A stretch of DNA of 64,000 nucleotides from Clostridiales bacterium (GTDB lineage: Bacteria; Bacillota; Clostridia; Oscillospirales; Oscillospiraceae): positions 62,001-126,000 of the forward strand of contig JAJPXB010000047.1 of the NCBI GenBank assembly GCA_021205695.1, in the 5' to 3' direction. The notes beneath the pieces were generated by a model that worked only from the letters and a program-made list of their open reading frames with translations, was not told where the DNA came from and searched no databases. The position numbers and the translations under genes were made by a program. Position 1 is the stretch's first letter. Each line of letters starts with the position of its first letter. Of the stretch, positions 29,777 through 39,966 are shown one piece after another.

Positions 29777-31831
29777 TTACAGCAGCCCGGCGTCGGACAG
29801 CAATCCGGTCAGCTTGTCCGCCGCCGCCTTGCCGTCCAGGCCCTCGATCTTCATGCCGTTCTTCTCGTGCCGGGGGGTGTAGGTCTTGAGTACCTTGGTG
29901 GGGGAGCCGGCCAGTCCCCGCTCCTCCGGGGCGACCACCACCTCGGCGGAGGTCAGCTCGCCGATCTCAGCCGTCCGGGAGAACCGCTGGCTCTTGAAGT
30001 TGGGATAGCGGAGATCGTAGGCGGTCTTGTTCATCGTGATAACGCAGGGGGCAGAGGCGGTGTAATAGTCGTAGCCCTCGTCGCTCTCCCGCTTGCACTT
30101 GATGCTCCCATCCTCCTGGAGAACGGCCTCCACAGCGTAGGAGATGAGGGCGCGATTCAGGTGCTGAGAGATCTCCGGCCCCACCTGGCCGGTGTCTCCG
30201 TCGATGGCCTGCTTGCCGCAGAAGATGAAGTCGAACGCCTTGCCCGCACGGTTCTCCAGCACCTGGATGGCAGTGGAGATGATTTTGGAGGTGGCCAGGG
30301 TGTCCGAGCCGCCGAAGGCCCGATCGGTGATCAGATACGCCTCGTCCGCACCGGCGGCCAGGCACTCCCGGAGAGCGTCCTTGGCCTTGGGGATGCCCAT
30401 GGTGAGGACAGTGACCTTGCCGCCCACCTGGTCTCTCAGGCGGAGGGCGGTCTCCAGGGCGTAGGTGTCAAAGGTGCTGACGATGGCGGGGACGCCCTCC
30501 CGGATGAGGGTGTGCTTTACCGGGTCGATCTTGATCTGGGTGGTGTCCGGCACCTGCTTGATGCAGACCAGGAGATTCAGCTCCTTACCGCTGGGGGCCT
30601 TTTTGGGGGCGGCTGCGGGAGCGGGAGCAGCGGTGGCCTTGGGTGCCTCCTCCCGCTTCGTGGGAGCGGTGGAGGGGGCGGCTTTGGGGCCGTTGTCGGT
30701 GTACTTCTTCTTTACCTGACCGGCGATGACGGTGCGCTGCACCTGGTTGGTGCCCTCATAGATCTGGAGGATTTTGGCGTCCCGCATGAGCTTCTCCATG
30801 GGGTATTCCTTCATATAGCCGTAGCCGCCCATGACCTGCACGCCGTCCTCGGCGCACTTCATGCCCGCGTCGGTGCCGTAGGTCTTGGCGATGGCGGCCT
30901 CCATGGTGAAGGGCTGGCCTGCGTCCATCAGCTCGGCGGCGTGGAGGTACATCTGGCGGCCCGTCTGCACCTGGATCTCCATGTTCGCCAGCATCTCCTC
31001 CACCAGCTGGAAGTTGGCCACCGGCTGACCGAACTGCTTGCGCTGCTTGGCGTACTTGGTGGCCTCCTCCACGGCCCGCTGGCCGATGCCGACGCCGAAG
31101 GCGCCTACGCCCGCCCGGGAGTGATCCAGGGTCTCCATGATATACTTGAAGCCCCGGTTCTTCTTGCCCAGCAGATGGTCCTTGGGGATGCGCACGTTGT
31201 CGAAGATGACCTCGCTGGTGCAGCTGAGGCGCATACCCATCTTATCCTCTTCCTTGCCGATGGAGACGCCGGGCCGATCCCGCTCCACGATGAAGGCGGA
31301 CAGACCCATGACCCCCGCCTTCTTCCGAGTAGAGGCCAGGACCGTATAGATGCCCGCGATGGGGCCGTTGGAGATGAAGCATTTGGTGCCGTTGATGATA
31401 TAGTCGTCCCCGTCCTCGACGGCGGTGGTCTGTACCCCGCCGGCGTCGGAGCCTGCGTTGGGCTCTGTCAGGCAGAAGGCGGCGTACTTTTTCTCCACCA
31501 TGGTGTCGAACCACAGCCGCTTCTGGGCGTCGGTACCTGCCAACAGGACGGGGAAGGACGCCAGAGCGTTGGCGATGAGGGTGGTGCCGATGCCGATGTC
31601 GCCCCGGGCGATCTCCTCGGCGATGGCAAAGACCTGCACATTGGTCAGGCCGGGACCGCCGTATTCAGCGGGAATACACAGCTGGTTCAGGCCCATGTCG
31701 CAGGCCATGTCCAGCAGCTTTTCCGGGAACTCGTTGTTCTTTTCGTAATCCCCCACCGTGGGGATCACCTCTTTATCCACGAACTCCCGAACCATGGTCA
31801 GCAGCTCCTGGGTCTCGTTGTCGAAGAGCAT
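29777..31831 (-). CDS. acyl-CoA (butyryl-CoA-like) dehydrogenase fused to electron transfer flavoprotein subunit beta
   Basis: N-terminal ACAD (CLTEPNAGSDAGG, EGTNQVQRTVIAGQV), Ala/Pro/Lys-rich linker, then EtfB (LLVCIKQVPDTTQIKIDPVKHTLIREGVPAIVSTFDTYALETALRL); no stop between. Confidence 0.93.
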   Translation of the reverse strand: MLFDNETQELLTMVREFVDKEVIPTVGDYEKNNEFPEKLLDMACDMGLNQLCIPAEYGGPGLTNVQVFAIAEEIARGDIGIGTTLIANALASFPVLLAGTDAQKRLWFDTMVEKKYAAFCLTEPNAGSDAGGVQTTAVEDGDDYIINGTKCFISNGPIAGIYTVLASTRKKAGVMGLSAFIVERDRPGVSIGKEEDKMGMRLSCTSEVIFDNVRIPKDHLLGKKNRGFKYIMETLDHSRAGVGAFGVGIGQRAVEEATKYAKQRKQFGQPVANFQLVEEMLANMEIQVQTGRQMYLHAAELMDAGQPFTMEAAIAKTYGTDAGMKCAEDGVQVMGGYGYMKEYPMEKLMRDAKILQIYEGTNQVQRTVIAGQVKKKYTDNGPKAAPSTAPTKREEAPKATAAPAPAAAPKKAPSGKELNLLVCIKQVPDTTQIKIDPVKHTLIREGVPAIVSTFDTYALETALRLRDQVGGKVTVLTMGIPKAKDALRECLAAGADEAYLITDRAFGGSDTLATSKIISTAIQVLENRAGKAFDFIFCGKQAIDGDTGQVGPEISQHLNRALISYAVEAVLQEDGSIKCKRESDEGYDYYTASAPCVITMNKTAYDLRYPNFKSQRFSRTAEIGELTSAEVVVAPEERGLAGSPTKVLKTYTPRHEKNGMKIEGLDGKAAADKLTGLLSDAGLL

Positions 31832-32222
31832 GGCGGAAAAACTCCTTTTCTGTAAAAGTCTGGAGAGCGGTAAAAGCTCAGTTTGTATTATAGCACGTTT
31901 CAATGGCATGGGCAACATTTTTTGCAGGCTTGTAGGGAAATCGTGGGGAGCGGACGGTTGCGGGATCGCCGGAAGGTCTGCGGCAGGTGATGGCGCGCGC
32001 GTCCCCCGCTCAACTGTTTTATGGCAGGCCTTCGTCTCAGAAAGAGCGTCGGCTGCCCGAGGGACAGACTGGGGAGCGCAGCATACGCCCACAGACAAAG
32101 CCAGATCCCCCAGGCGGATTCGCACAAGAGCAAATTCCTCTACCTATGCCCCGAAACCTGTGCTATAATCAAGGCAGCTCGGGAAAATTCGAGGAAATCA
32201 AAAGAACAGGGAGGAGCCCCAT

Positions 32223-32873
32223 ATGGAACACGAGATCGACCTCGCCGCTTGGAACCGGCGGGAGATATACGACTTCTTCTCCGGGATGCAAGACCCCATG
32301 TATATGGTGACCTTTACGGTGGATGTGACCGGCCTGCACCGGTATGTAAAGGAGCGGGGCCTGTCCTTTTACTATGCCATGATCTACCTCTGCACGCAGG
32401 CGGCAGACGAGGTGGAAAACTTCCGCTACACCGTCCGGGAGGGAAAGGTTTACCTGCTGGACGGCCGCTCCCCCAGCTTTACCGACATGAAACCGGGGAG
32501 CGAGCTGTTTCACATCGTTACCATGCCCTGCGAGGGCACGCTGGAGGACTTCTGCCGGGCGGCGGGAGAGCGGAGTCGGGCGCAGGACTGCTTCATCCGC
32601 TCCGAGCTGGAGTCGGACGGGCTGATCTTCTATTCCTGCCTTCCCTGGGTGCGGCTGACTGCCCTCTCCAACGAGCGTGACCCGAATCCGGACGACGCCA
32701 CCCCCCGCATTTCCTGGGGGAAATTTACCGAACGGGACGGACGACGTGAGCTGGGCCTCTCCGTGGAAGTGAACCATCGGTTTGTGGACGGCATCCACAT
32801 AGGGCAGTTCTCCGCCGCCCTGGAGCGGAAGATCGCAGCCATTGGCGCCGTAACACACAGACAGCCAGGCTGA
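32223..32873 (+). CDS. chloramphenicol acetyltransferase-like protein
   Basis: CAT fold sequence; VNHRFVDGIHIGQF retains HxxxDG. Confidence 0.85.
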   Translation: MEHEIDLAAWNRREIYDFFSGMQDPMYMVTFTVDVTGLHRYVKERGLSFYYAMIYLCTQAADEVENFRYTVREGKVYLLDGRSPSFTDMKPGSELFHIVTMPCEGTLEDFCRAAGERSRAQDCFIRSELESDGLIFYSCLPWVRLTALSNERDPNPDDATPRISWGKFTERDGRRELGLSVEVNHRFVDGIHIGQFSAALERKIAAIGAVTHRQPG

Positions 32874-32896
32874 GCCGCTCAGCCTGGCTGTTTTGA
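32861..32896. terminator. bidirectional terminator
   Basis: acagccaggctgag/ctcagcctggctgt 14-bp stem plus tttt. Confidence 0.88.
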
Positions 32897-32899
32897 CTG

Positions 32900-33361
32900 T
32901 TACTTTCCTGTCTGCGTGTCGTCGGCGGACTGCTCCATGCCGTCTCTCACATCGTCTGCTGCGTCGTCGACTCCGTCGATGGCGTCGTCGGTCACGTCTC
33001 TGGCCCCGTCGATGACACCGTCGGTCACGTCCTCTGCGGCGTCTGCCGCGTCGTCCACGGCGTCCTTCGCGTCGTCGGAGACGGTATCTCTGTCCTCTGC
33101 GCTGTCGTCGTCGGTGACGGTGTCCTCCGCCCTGTCGTCTGTGTCGGCACCGTCCTGGGCGGCGCGGTCGTCGGTGACGGCGCTGTCTGCGCCGTCCTCC
33201 TCTGTTACGCTGCCGTCCTCATCTGCGGAGTAGCTGCCGCTGCCCGTGGCGTCGTCTGCGGCGGTATCCTGTCGGGTGTTGCAGCCGGTGAGCAGCAGAG
33301 ACACTGTCAGGGCCAGCGCCAGGGCCAGCGTGCCCATGGCTCCCTTGGGTCGTTTCTTCAT
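32900..33361 (-). CDS. highly acidic Asp/Ala-repeat lipoprotein
   Basis: Lipobox LLLTGC then repeated DDAADAAEDVTD-type segments. Confidence 0.7.
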   Translation of the reverse strand: MKKRPKGAMGTLALALALTVSLLLTGCNTRQDTAADDATGSGSYSADEDGSVTEEDGADSAVTDDRAAQDGADTDDRAEDTVTDDDSAEDRDTVSDDAKDAVDDAADAAEDVTDGVIDGARDVTDDAIDGVDDAADDVRDGMEQSADDTQTGK

Positions 33362-33497
33362 CTCATAACCTCCCATGCGATAATCCTGAACCGAGAAATA
33401 TCATTTCATCGGTGCCCTTATTTTTTGCCCATCTCCGCAAATTACACCGGGAAGATTTTGACAGAAAAAACGCACGGCCGGGCGGCTCCGATCCGGG

Positions 33498-34001
33498 TCA
33501 CTTTTCCGGGAACAGTCTGCCGAACAGCCAGTGTGAGAAGGGGGCTGCGGCGAAGAAATTCCAGAAGAAGGCCATGGGAAAATTTTTCAGCACCGTCCCC
33601 ACCCAGATGGCGGGGAGCTGGGTCAGCGGCGCGCCCGCCAGCCAGACGTTGAACAGAAGCGAGGCGATCAAGCTCATGGAGGGGCACATGACCGCCACCG
33701 TCGCGCCCTGCCGGAGCAGCTGGCAGAAATACGGGTTGTCCCGTTTCGGGTCGCTGTGCCCTGCGGCGAAGGCCGCCCCAAAGCGGTTGCCGTACAGGTT
33801 GGAGACAATGAAAACGAACAGACCCATATAGGACGCCTCGATGAGCGCGTCCAGAAACACGCCGTTGGTCATATTGCTCAGTCCGCCGGCGGCCAGATCG
33901 ACCCCCTCCTTGATGGCCACGTTGTAAACCTCCATGCCATACGCCATAGCGTAGGACATAATAAGTCCAAAGATGATTCCCTGACCTCTTGTTTTCGGCA
34001 T
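33498..34001 (-). CDS. DUF2798-like membrane protein
   Basis: MPKTRGQGIIFGLIMSYAMAYGMEVYNVAI. Confidence 0.7.
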   Translation of the reverse strand: MPKTRGQGIIFGLIMSYAMAYGMEVYNVAIKEGVDLAAGGLSNMTNGVFLDALIEASYMGLFVFIVSNLYGNRFGAAFAAGHSDPKRDNPYFCQLLRQGATVAVMCPSMSLIASLLFNVWLAGAPLTQLPAIWVGTVLKNFPMAFFWNFFAAAPFSHWLFGRLFPEK

Positions 34002-34471
34002 AATACCCTCCTGATTTCACGATGGTGTGGCGTCAACGGCGCAGACCGCAGAAAAAGGCGTATTCCCCCTCTCTCAGATAGAAAAGGGTCATACGCCTTG
34101 CGAACATATCCTGTATGCTACACGCATTGACTGCCCGGTACGGCTGAGATTATACCACTTTGCTTTGGCGAATGTAAGAAAAATTTTCCCCTGTTATCCG
34201 AATGTATGCCGCGCCAGAGGGCTTTTCAGGCGTGCATTTATGGACAAAGGCGCAGCGCTGTTTTCCAACAGGCCCTCATAACAGCGGTAAAATAAAGAGA
34301 ACAGGCCAATCCTCCCGCCCATGGTTTCCTACAATGTTACCCCCTCTGTTGCACCTTTTGATTGTTGAGGCGGTTCTTGAATTTTTACCGTTTCCTGCAA
34401 ACAGACGTGAAGGCGCCAGAAACAAAAACAAACCGCCCGAATCACTATCAATTCGAGCGGTAAAGTTGAAA

Positions 34472-34542
34472 GCTAACGGTGGGAATCGAACCCACAACCT
34501 TCTCATTACGAGTGAGATGCTCTGCCATTGAGCCACGTTAGC
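34472..34542 (-). tRNA. tRNA-Thr (CGU)
   Basis: GCTAACG...TCTCA CTCGTAA TGAGA...GTGGGTTCGATTCCCACCGTTAGC cloverleaf. Confidence 0.95.
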
Positions 34543-34731
34543 ATTTGCAACGTTGTTACCTTATCACATTTTTCAGGTTCCGTCAATCCCTGAAATGGGA
34601 ATTTTAGTGGGCGGCGAACAAGCGGACCGGCAGCTGAGAAACAAAAAATCCCGGCGTCTGTGCAGCAAATCGCTCCCGTCGTGCGTATGAACAGTAGAAG
34701 CGAAAAACCCACCCGGAAAGGAGTGTTCACG

Positions 34732-35694
34732 ATGAAAAAGACCCTTGTCCTCCTGCTGGCGCTGGTCATGGCCCTGGCTCTGGCCGCCTGCGGGAGCGAG
34801 TCTGCAACGGACAGCCTGGAGGAGACGGACAACGGCAGAGCTGTCTCCGCCACAGTGGAGGAAACCGATACGGCGGAGGATGGGGACACGGCGGAGAACA
34901 ACGGCGTCTATTTGCTGGACGACGCCGACACGGCGAGCAGCGCGTTGATCCTCTACTACTACGACGGGGAGACGGTCATCTCCCGGACGTGCTATACCAC
35001 GGCCATGGAGAACGAGCTGCTGGAAACGCTCAACGTCGCCGTCACGTCGGTGGAGGACGCCGATCTCTCTCAGTGGCAGACCCCCTGCTATGGCCTGTGG
35101 ATTTGCGACGGGGACGGATACGACCTGACGCTGGCCTACTGGGATGGTCTGTGGCTGGACCGGGACGGCAGCGTCTGGGCGGGGGAGACGGACTTCGCCG
35201 CCTGCTGGGATGCGTTGGAGGGGGAGGATGAGGACGACAGCCTCTCTGCCCTCAGCTTTCCCAACGCCGGGTATCTGGCCCCGGTGAACGACCTGTTTCT
35301 GACCACATCCACAGCGGACGAGAGCGGCATCTCCACGATGCCCCTGGAGATGACCATGACCGTCCAGGGCATCGCCGACGGAGTCGTCACCGTCCTTATC
35401 GACAACCAGAGCGGCTATGAGATGGAGTACGGAGAATCCTTCTCTCTGGAGATGGAGCGGGACGGAGGATGGTATGTCCTGCCGCCCCAGGAGACGCTGG
35501 AATTCAACGACTTGGCCTACATCCTCCCGGATATGGAGCAGGCCACTGCGACCTGCGACCTGACCGCCTACGGCACGCTGGAGGCGGGCCACTACCGCAT
35601 CGTCAAGGACGACATGACGGCGGAGTTCTGGCTGGATGAAAACGGGGAACTGTCCGCCGCCGGGACGGAGCCCTCCGGCCAGGCGGGCGGATAG
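34732..35694 (+). CDS. putative lipoprotein
   Basis: MKKTLVLLLALVMALALAACGSES signal/lipobox. Confidence 0.75.
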   Translation: MKKTLVLLLALVMALALAACGSESATDSLEETDNGRAVSATVEETDTAEDGDTAENNGVYLLDDADTASSALILYYYDGETVISRTCYTTAMENELLETLNVAVTSVEDADLSQWQTPCYGLWICDGDGYDLTLAYWDGLWLDRDGSVWAGETDFAACWDALEGEDEDDSLSALSFPNAGYLAPVNDLFLTTSTADESGISTMPLEMTMTVQGIADGVVTVLIDNQSGYEMEYGESFSLEMERDGGWYVLPPQETLEFNDLAYILPDMEQATATCDLTAYGTLEAGHYRIVKDDMTAEFWLDENGELSAAGTEPSGQAGG

Positions 35695-35768
35695 GCGTTG
35701 ACACGAAAATATATAATGTGGGCGGCAGGGAGTGAAAAATCATTCTCTGCCGCCCTTTTTGATGTGTT

Positions 35769-37127
35769 TCAGACCTCTGCCAGATATTGCTCTACCGCCC
35801 GGCGGGCGTCGTGGGCCAGACGCTCCTCGTCCACCCCCACGAGCCGACCCATCGCAACGGTGATTTTGCCGTTGACAACCGTGTAGTCCACCGGCCCCTT
35901 CAGGCCCACGGTGGCCAGCATGGCGCCCGGGTCCCGATCCGCGCCCACCAGCTCCAGGCGGCGGCTGTCCACCAGGAAGAAGTCGGCGCACTTCCCCGGC
36001 TCCAGGCTGCCGATCTCATCCTCGCGGCCCAGGAGACGCGCACCGCCCATGGTGGCCATTTTAAGGACATCATACCCCGAGGGGGCTTTGTCGCTGGAGG
36101 TCAGCCGGTGAAGCAGGTAGCACACCCGAAGCTCTTCCAGCAGGTTGGAGCCGTCATTGCTGGCGCTGCCGTCTACCCCCAGACCCACAGGCACGCCCAG
36201 GGACAGCATCTCCGGCACCCGGGCCACTCCGGAGGACAGCTTCATATTGGAGACAGGGCAGTGGCAGACCCCCGTGCCCGTCTGCGCCAGCAGACGCAGC
36301 TCATCGTCATTTAAATGAATGCCGTGGGCATACCACACATCCGGCCCCAGCCAGCCCAGGGACTCCATATAGGCCAGCGGGCGCAGTCCGGTGGTCTCCA
36401 GCATAAACCGCTCCTCGTCCAGCGTCTCGCACAGATGGGTGTGCAGCCGGACGCCCCGGGAGCGGGCCAGGGCTGCACTCTCCCGGAGAAGGACCTCAGA
36501 GACAGAGAAGGGGGAGCAGGGGGCCAGGGCCACCCGGCACATGGAGCCGAAGGCGGGGTCGTGGTAGCGGGTGATGAGGGTGTCGCTGTCCCGCAGTATC
36601 TCGTCCACCGACTGCACCACAGAATCCGGGGGCAGCCCTCCGTCCTTGCGGGAACGATCCATGCTGCCCCGGGAGAGGTGGAGCCGGATACCCAGCCGTC
36701 GCCCCGCCTCCCGCTGCGCCCCCAGCAGGTCTCCCGCCCCGGCGGGGAAGACATAGTGGTGGTCAAAGACGGTGGTACAGCCGTTTTTCATTAGCTCCCC
36801 CATAGCGACCTGGGCGGAGAGAAAGACAGTTTCCTCGTCCAGCCCCTTCCAGATCTCGTACAGGGCGGTGAGCCAGTCGAACAGCTCCAGGTTCTGCACC
36901 TGGGGCAGATTGCGGGAGAAAGCCTGATAAAGATGATGGTGGGCGTTGACCAGACCGGGATAGCAGAACATCCCTGTGCCGTCGATCACCCGGTCGGCGG
37001 CGTCCGGCCCCGGGCCGATGGAGCGGATGACCCCGTCCTCTACATAGAGGTCAACGTTGTGGTAGATGTGCCCCTCCCCGTCACAGGAGACCAGGGCGCT
37101 CAGGTTTCTGACCAAAAGGCTGCTCAT
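35769..37127 (-). CDS. amidohydrolase, 8-oxoguanine deaminase-like
   Basis: PGLVNAHHHLYQAFSRNLP, SRGSMDRSRKDGGLPPDSVVQ, HLCETLDEE, GVDGSASNDGSNLLEELR. Confidence 0.87.
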   Translation of the reverse strand: MSSLLVRNLSALVSCDGEGHIYHNVDLYVEDGVIRSIGPGPDAADRVIDGTGMFCYPGLVNAHHHLYQAFSRNLPQVQNLELFDWLTALYEIWKGLDEETVFLSAQVAMGELMKNGCTTVFDHHYVFPAGAGDLLGAQREAGRRLGIRLHLSRGSMDRSRKDGGLPPDSVVQSVDEILRDSDTLITRYHDPAFGSMCRVALAPCSPFSVSEVLLRESAALARSRGVRLHTHLCETLDEERFMLETTGLRPLAYMESLGWLGPDVWYAHGIHLNDDELRLLAQTGTGVCHCPVSNMKLSSGVARVPEMLSLGVPVGLGVDGSASNDGSNLLEELRVCYLLHRLTSSDKAPSGYDVLKMATMGGARLLGREDEIGSLEPGKCADFFLVDSRRLELVGADRDPGAMLATVGLKGPVDYTVVNGKITVAMGRLVGVDEERLAHDARRAVEQYLAEV

Positions 37128-37160
37128 GAAGATGTACTCCCTTCCTGTGATCTGGGTCCA

Positions 37161-37862
37161 TTATAACCCGGAGACGGCTTCGGCGCAAGGCGGGAATAAA
37201 AAGGGGAAATTAACATAATACAATACTTCCCGCAACCATTCCTGTCCCTGCTGGATCACAAACGGCAGCGCATCCAGCGCGTCGTATCCGCGCCCCTGCC
37301 GCAGCGCGTCATCCGTACGCACCCACGAATCGCCATAGGTCTCTGCAAGGAGAGATTTGGCGGCCACGATACAGACCTCGTCCTTCATCAGCTCCATTGC
37401 CGTCAGGGAGCTGTCGAACGGCAGATTGCCGATCAGGAGATCCGCCTGTGCAGGGATGGATGTCAGCTCATTGTCGTTCGACGACGGCTGGATGACAGAT
37501 ACCGTGCAGGCAGGCCGGGCCTTTCGGAACGCAGCAATCAGCCTGGGGAGAAACGGCGGGATCCCCGCCATACCGGTGGAGATGACCAGCTTTTCAATAG
37601 ACGGCTCCCGCAGCTGAGAGATCTGCTGCTCCAGGCGGTTCATATCTGCCAGGACCTCTTTTGCGGTCTGATACACCAGCTCGCCCGCAGGTGTGAGCGT
37701 AAGCGGCGCAGTCCGGTTGAAAAGGGGCAGCTGAAAATGGGCCTCCAGCCGTTTGACCTGCTCGCTCACTGCCTGCTGCGAGGTGTAGCTTTTTCTGGCC
37801 GCTGCAGTTATGCTCCCGGCCTCCACGACGGAGACGAACCATGACAGATTGTTGAAATTCAT
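37161..37862 (-). CDS. LysR-family transcriptional regulator, apparently C-terminally truncated
   Basis: MNFNNLSWFVSVVEAGSITAAARKSYTSQQAVSEQVKRLE HTH; about 233 aa versus about 300 typical. Confidence 0.85.
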   Translation of the reverse strand: MNFNNLSWFVSVVEAGSITAAARKSYTSQQAVSEQVKRLEAHFQLPLFNRTAPLTLTPAGELVYQTAKEVLADMNRLEQQISQLREPSIEKLVISTGMAGIPPFLPRLIAAFRKARPACTVSVIQPSSNDNELTSIPAQADLLIGNLPFDSSLTAMELMKDEVCIVAAKSLLAETYGDSWVRTDDALRQGRGYDALDALPFVIQQGQEWLREVLYYVNFPFLFPPCAEAVSGL

Positions 37863-38055
37863 TGCGATGCGCCTCAATTTTGCCCCATAAAGGAAAGCCC
37901 GACTGCTGTCATTATAGCAGAAGGAGCCCGGCAAGTCACTACAGGCACAGGGATTTCCCTGTGTGGCAGGCAAATTTCCTGTTTGACATTACACGGCGGG
38001 GCCTTTAAAATCAAAGCACGATCCAATTATGATTTTTATGCACAGGAGGTACATT

Positions 38056-38568
38056 ATGGAATATTTAACGCTGGCAGAGGAGCGGTATTCAGTCCGGAAG
38101 TTCAAGCCGGAGCATATAAGGCAGTCTGACCTGGACATCATTCTGCGCGCCGGGCAGATTGCCCCGACGGCGGCAAATCTGCAGCCCCAGCGCGTTCTGG
38201 TCATCAATACGGACGAGAGCGCGGCAAAGCTAAAGCTCTGTTCGGCATCCCAGAGCCATGCGCCGACGGCGCTGCTGGTCTGCTATGACAGGACGAAATG
38301 CTGGAAAAGACGGTACGACGGAAAAGAGAGCGGAGAGGTGGACGCCGCCATCGTCACGACCTATATGATGCTTGCCGCCGCGGATATCGGGGTGGGCTCC
38401 GTCTGGGTCATGAGCTTTGACCCGGAAAAGACCAGAGCGGTCTTTGCGCTCCCGGAGGAATATATACCGGTTGCTTTTTTAATGATGGGATATCCTGCGG
38501 ATGGCGTATCGCCTGCGCCGCTGCACACAGAGAAGCTCCCGCTGTCGGAGACGGTATCTTACGAGTGA
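38056..38568 (+). CDS. nitroreductase family protein
   Basis: MEYLTLAEERYSVRKFKPEHIRQSDLDIILRAGQIAPTAANLQPQRV. Confidence 0.9.
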   Translation: MEYLTLAEERYSVRKFKPEHIRQSDLDIILRAGQIAPTAANLQPQRVLVINTDESAAKLKLCSASQSHAPTALLVCYDRTKCWKRRYDGKESGEVDAAIVTTYMMLAAADIGVGSVWVMSFDPEKTRAVFALPEEYIPVAFLMMGYPADGVSPAPLHTEKLPLSETVSYE

Positions 38569-38604
38569 TTTTTTACCTTCACCTGCGGAGGCGCTTATAA
38601 CAGG

Positions 38605-38652
38605 AGCGACGGCCCTGCCGGAGAACTTTGTCCTCTGGGCGGGGCCGTCGCT
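38605..38652 (+). terminator. terminator hairpin
   Basis: agcgacggccctgcc / ggcggggccgtcgct followed by gtgtttt. Confidence 0.7.
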
Positions 38653-38878
38653 GTGTTTTGCGCATGAGGCTGTCATCTGCGACGCCGCCTTACATAAATT
38701 TTTCATTTCCGATACACACATTTGAATCCCTGATGATAGTATCTTACACAGTCGGGTCTTACAATAGGGACTGTCAGACGAGCCGGTATAAGGCGTCGTC
38801 TGGCGGAAAATCCCTTCGGATGTGGCCGAAAAAGAAGAACGGCCGCACAAACATCGATTGTGAAAGGAAGCACTTTGT

Positions 38879-39862
38879 ATGAAAAGAATCAGCGCACTTG
38901 TGTTGGCTCTGATGATGGTTCTGTCGCTGGCAGCCTGCGGCAGCTCCACGGATTCCACTGCCGATACGACCGAAAGCTCCACCGAGAGCAGCACCGAAGA
39001 AACCGATACCACTGAAGAAGAGGCCGACGCCGTCGAGGAAGAGGCCGACACCGCCGAGGAGGCTGACGCCGCAGAGGAAGAGGCCGACGTCGTCGAGGAA
39101 GAGACTGACACCACCGAGACCAACGTCGATCTGAGTGGCACCGTCTCCACCAACGGCTCCACCTCCATGGAGAAGGTCATGTCCATCCTCATCGAGGCCT
39201 TTGAAGAGCAGTATCCCGACGTGACCGTCACCTATGACGCCACCGGCTCCGGCGCCGGCATCACCGCCGCCACCGAGGGCAGCGCAGACATCGGTCTGGC
39301 CAGCCGGAACCTGAAGGACGAAGAGACCGGTCTGACCGCCTATGTGGTCGCTATCGACGGCATCGCCGTCATCATCAACCCCTCCAACGGCGTGGAGGAT
39401 CTGACCCTGGAGCAGATCGCCGGTCTGTTCAACGGCACCATCACCAACTGGAGCGAGGTTGGCGGCGAGGACATGGAAGTCGCTGTCATCGGTCGTGAGG
39501 CCGGCTCCGGCACCCGTGACGGCTTCGAGAGCGTGGTCGGCGTAGAGGACGAGTGTGTCTACGACCAGGAGCTGACCTCCACCGGTTCCGTCATCACCGC
39601 AGTTGCCCAGAACCAGTACGCCATCGGCTATGCTTCCCTCTCCGAGGCCGCTGAGGACGACAGCGTGAAGGTGATCTCCGTGGACGGCGTGGAAGCCACC
39701 GAGGAGACTGTGAAGGACGGCTCTTACGCCATCCAGCGTAACTTCAACATGGTGGTCAGCGACTCCGCTACCCTCAGCGACGCGGCCCAGGCCTTCCTGG
39801 ACTTCTGCCTGAGTCCGGAGGTGGCAGACTACATCGCCCAGGCCGGCGCCATCCAGCCCTGA
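38879..39862 (+). CDS. pstS: phosphate ABC transporter substrate-binding protein
   Basis: Lipobox LAACGS, acidic T/E linker, STSMEKVMSIL...GSGAGITAATEGSADIGLASR. Confidence 0.92.
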   Translation: MKRISALVLALMMVLSLAACGSSTDSTADTTESSTESSTEETDTTEEEADAVEEEADTAEEADAAEEEADVVEEETDTTETNVDLSGTVSTNGSTSMEKVMSILIEAFEEQYPDVTVTYDATGSGAGITAATEGSADIGLASRNLKDEETGLTAYVVAIDGIAVIINPSNGVEDLTLEQIAGLFNGTITNWSEVGGEDMEVAVIGREAGSGTRDGFESVVGVEDECVYDQELTSTGSVITAVAQNQYAIGYASLSEAAEDDSVKVISVDGVEATEETVKDGSYAIQRNFNMVVSDSATLSDAAQAFLDFCLSPEVADYIAQAGAIQP

Positions 39863-39893
39863 TTGGCCTGACCGTACGTAACAGAACCCCAAG

Positions 39894-39924
39894 TGCCGGG
39901 GCGGGAGATGCTCCCGTCCCGGCA
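39894..39924 (+). promoter_or_regulatory. pstS-pstC intercistronic hairpin
   Basis: tgccggggcgggag atg ctcccgtcccggca. Confidence 0.7.
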
Positions 39925-39966
39925 TAATTATCAATCGACAACTGACAAAGAGAGGGTCGAAACATT

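Noticed and set aside
29867-31855. 662-aa plus-strand ORF
   Set aside because: Antisense shadow of the ACAD-EtfB fusion
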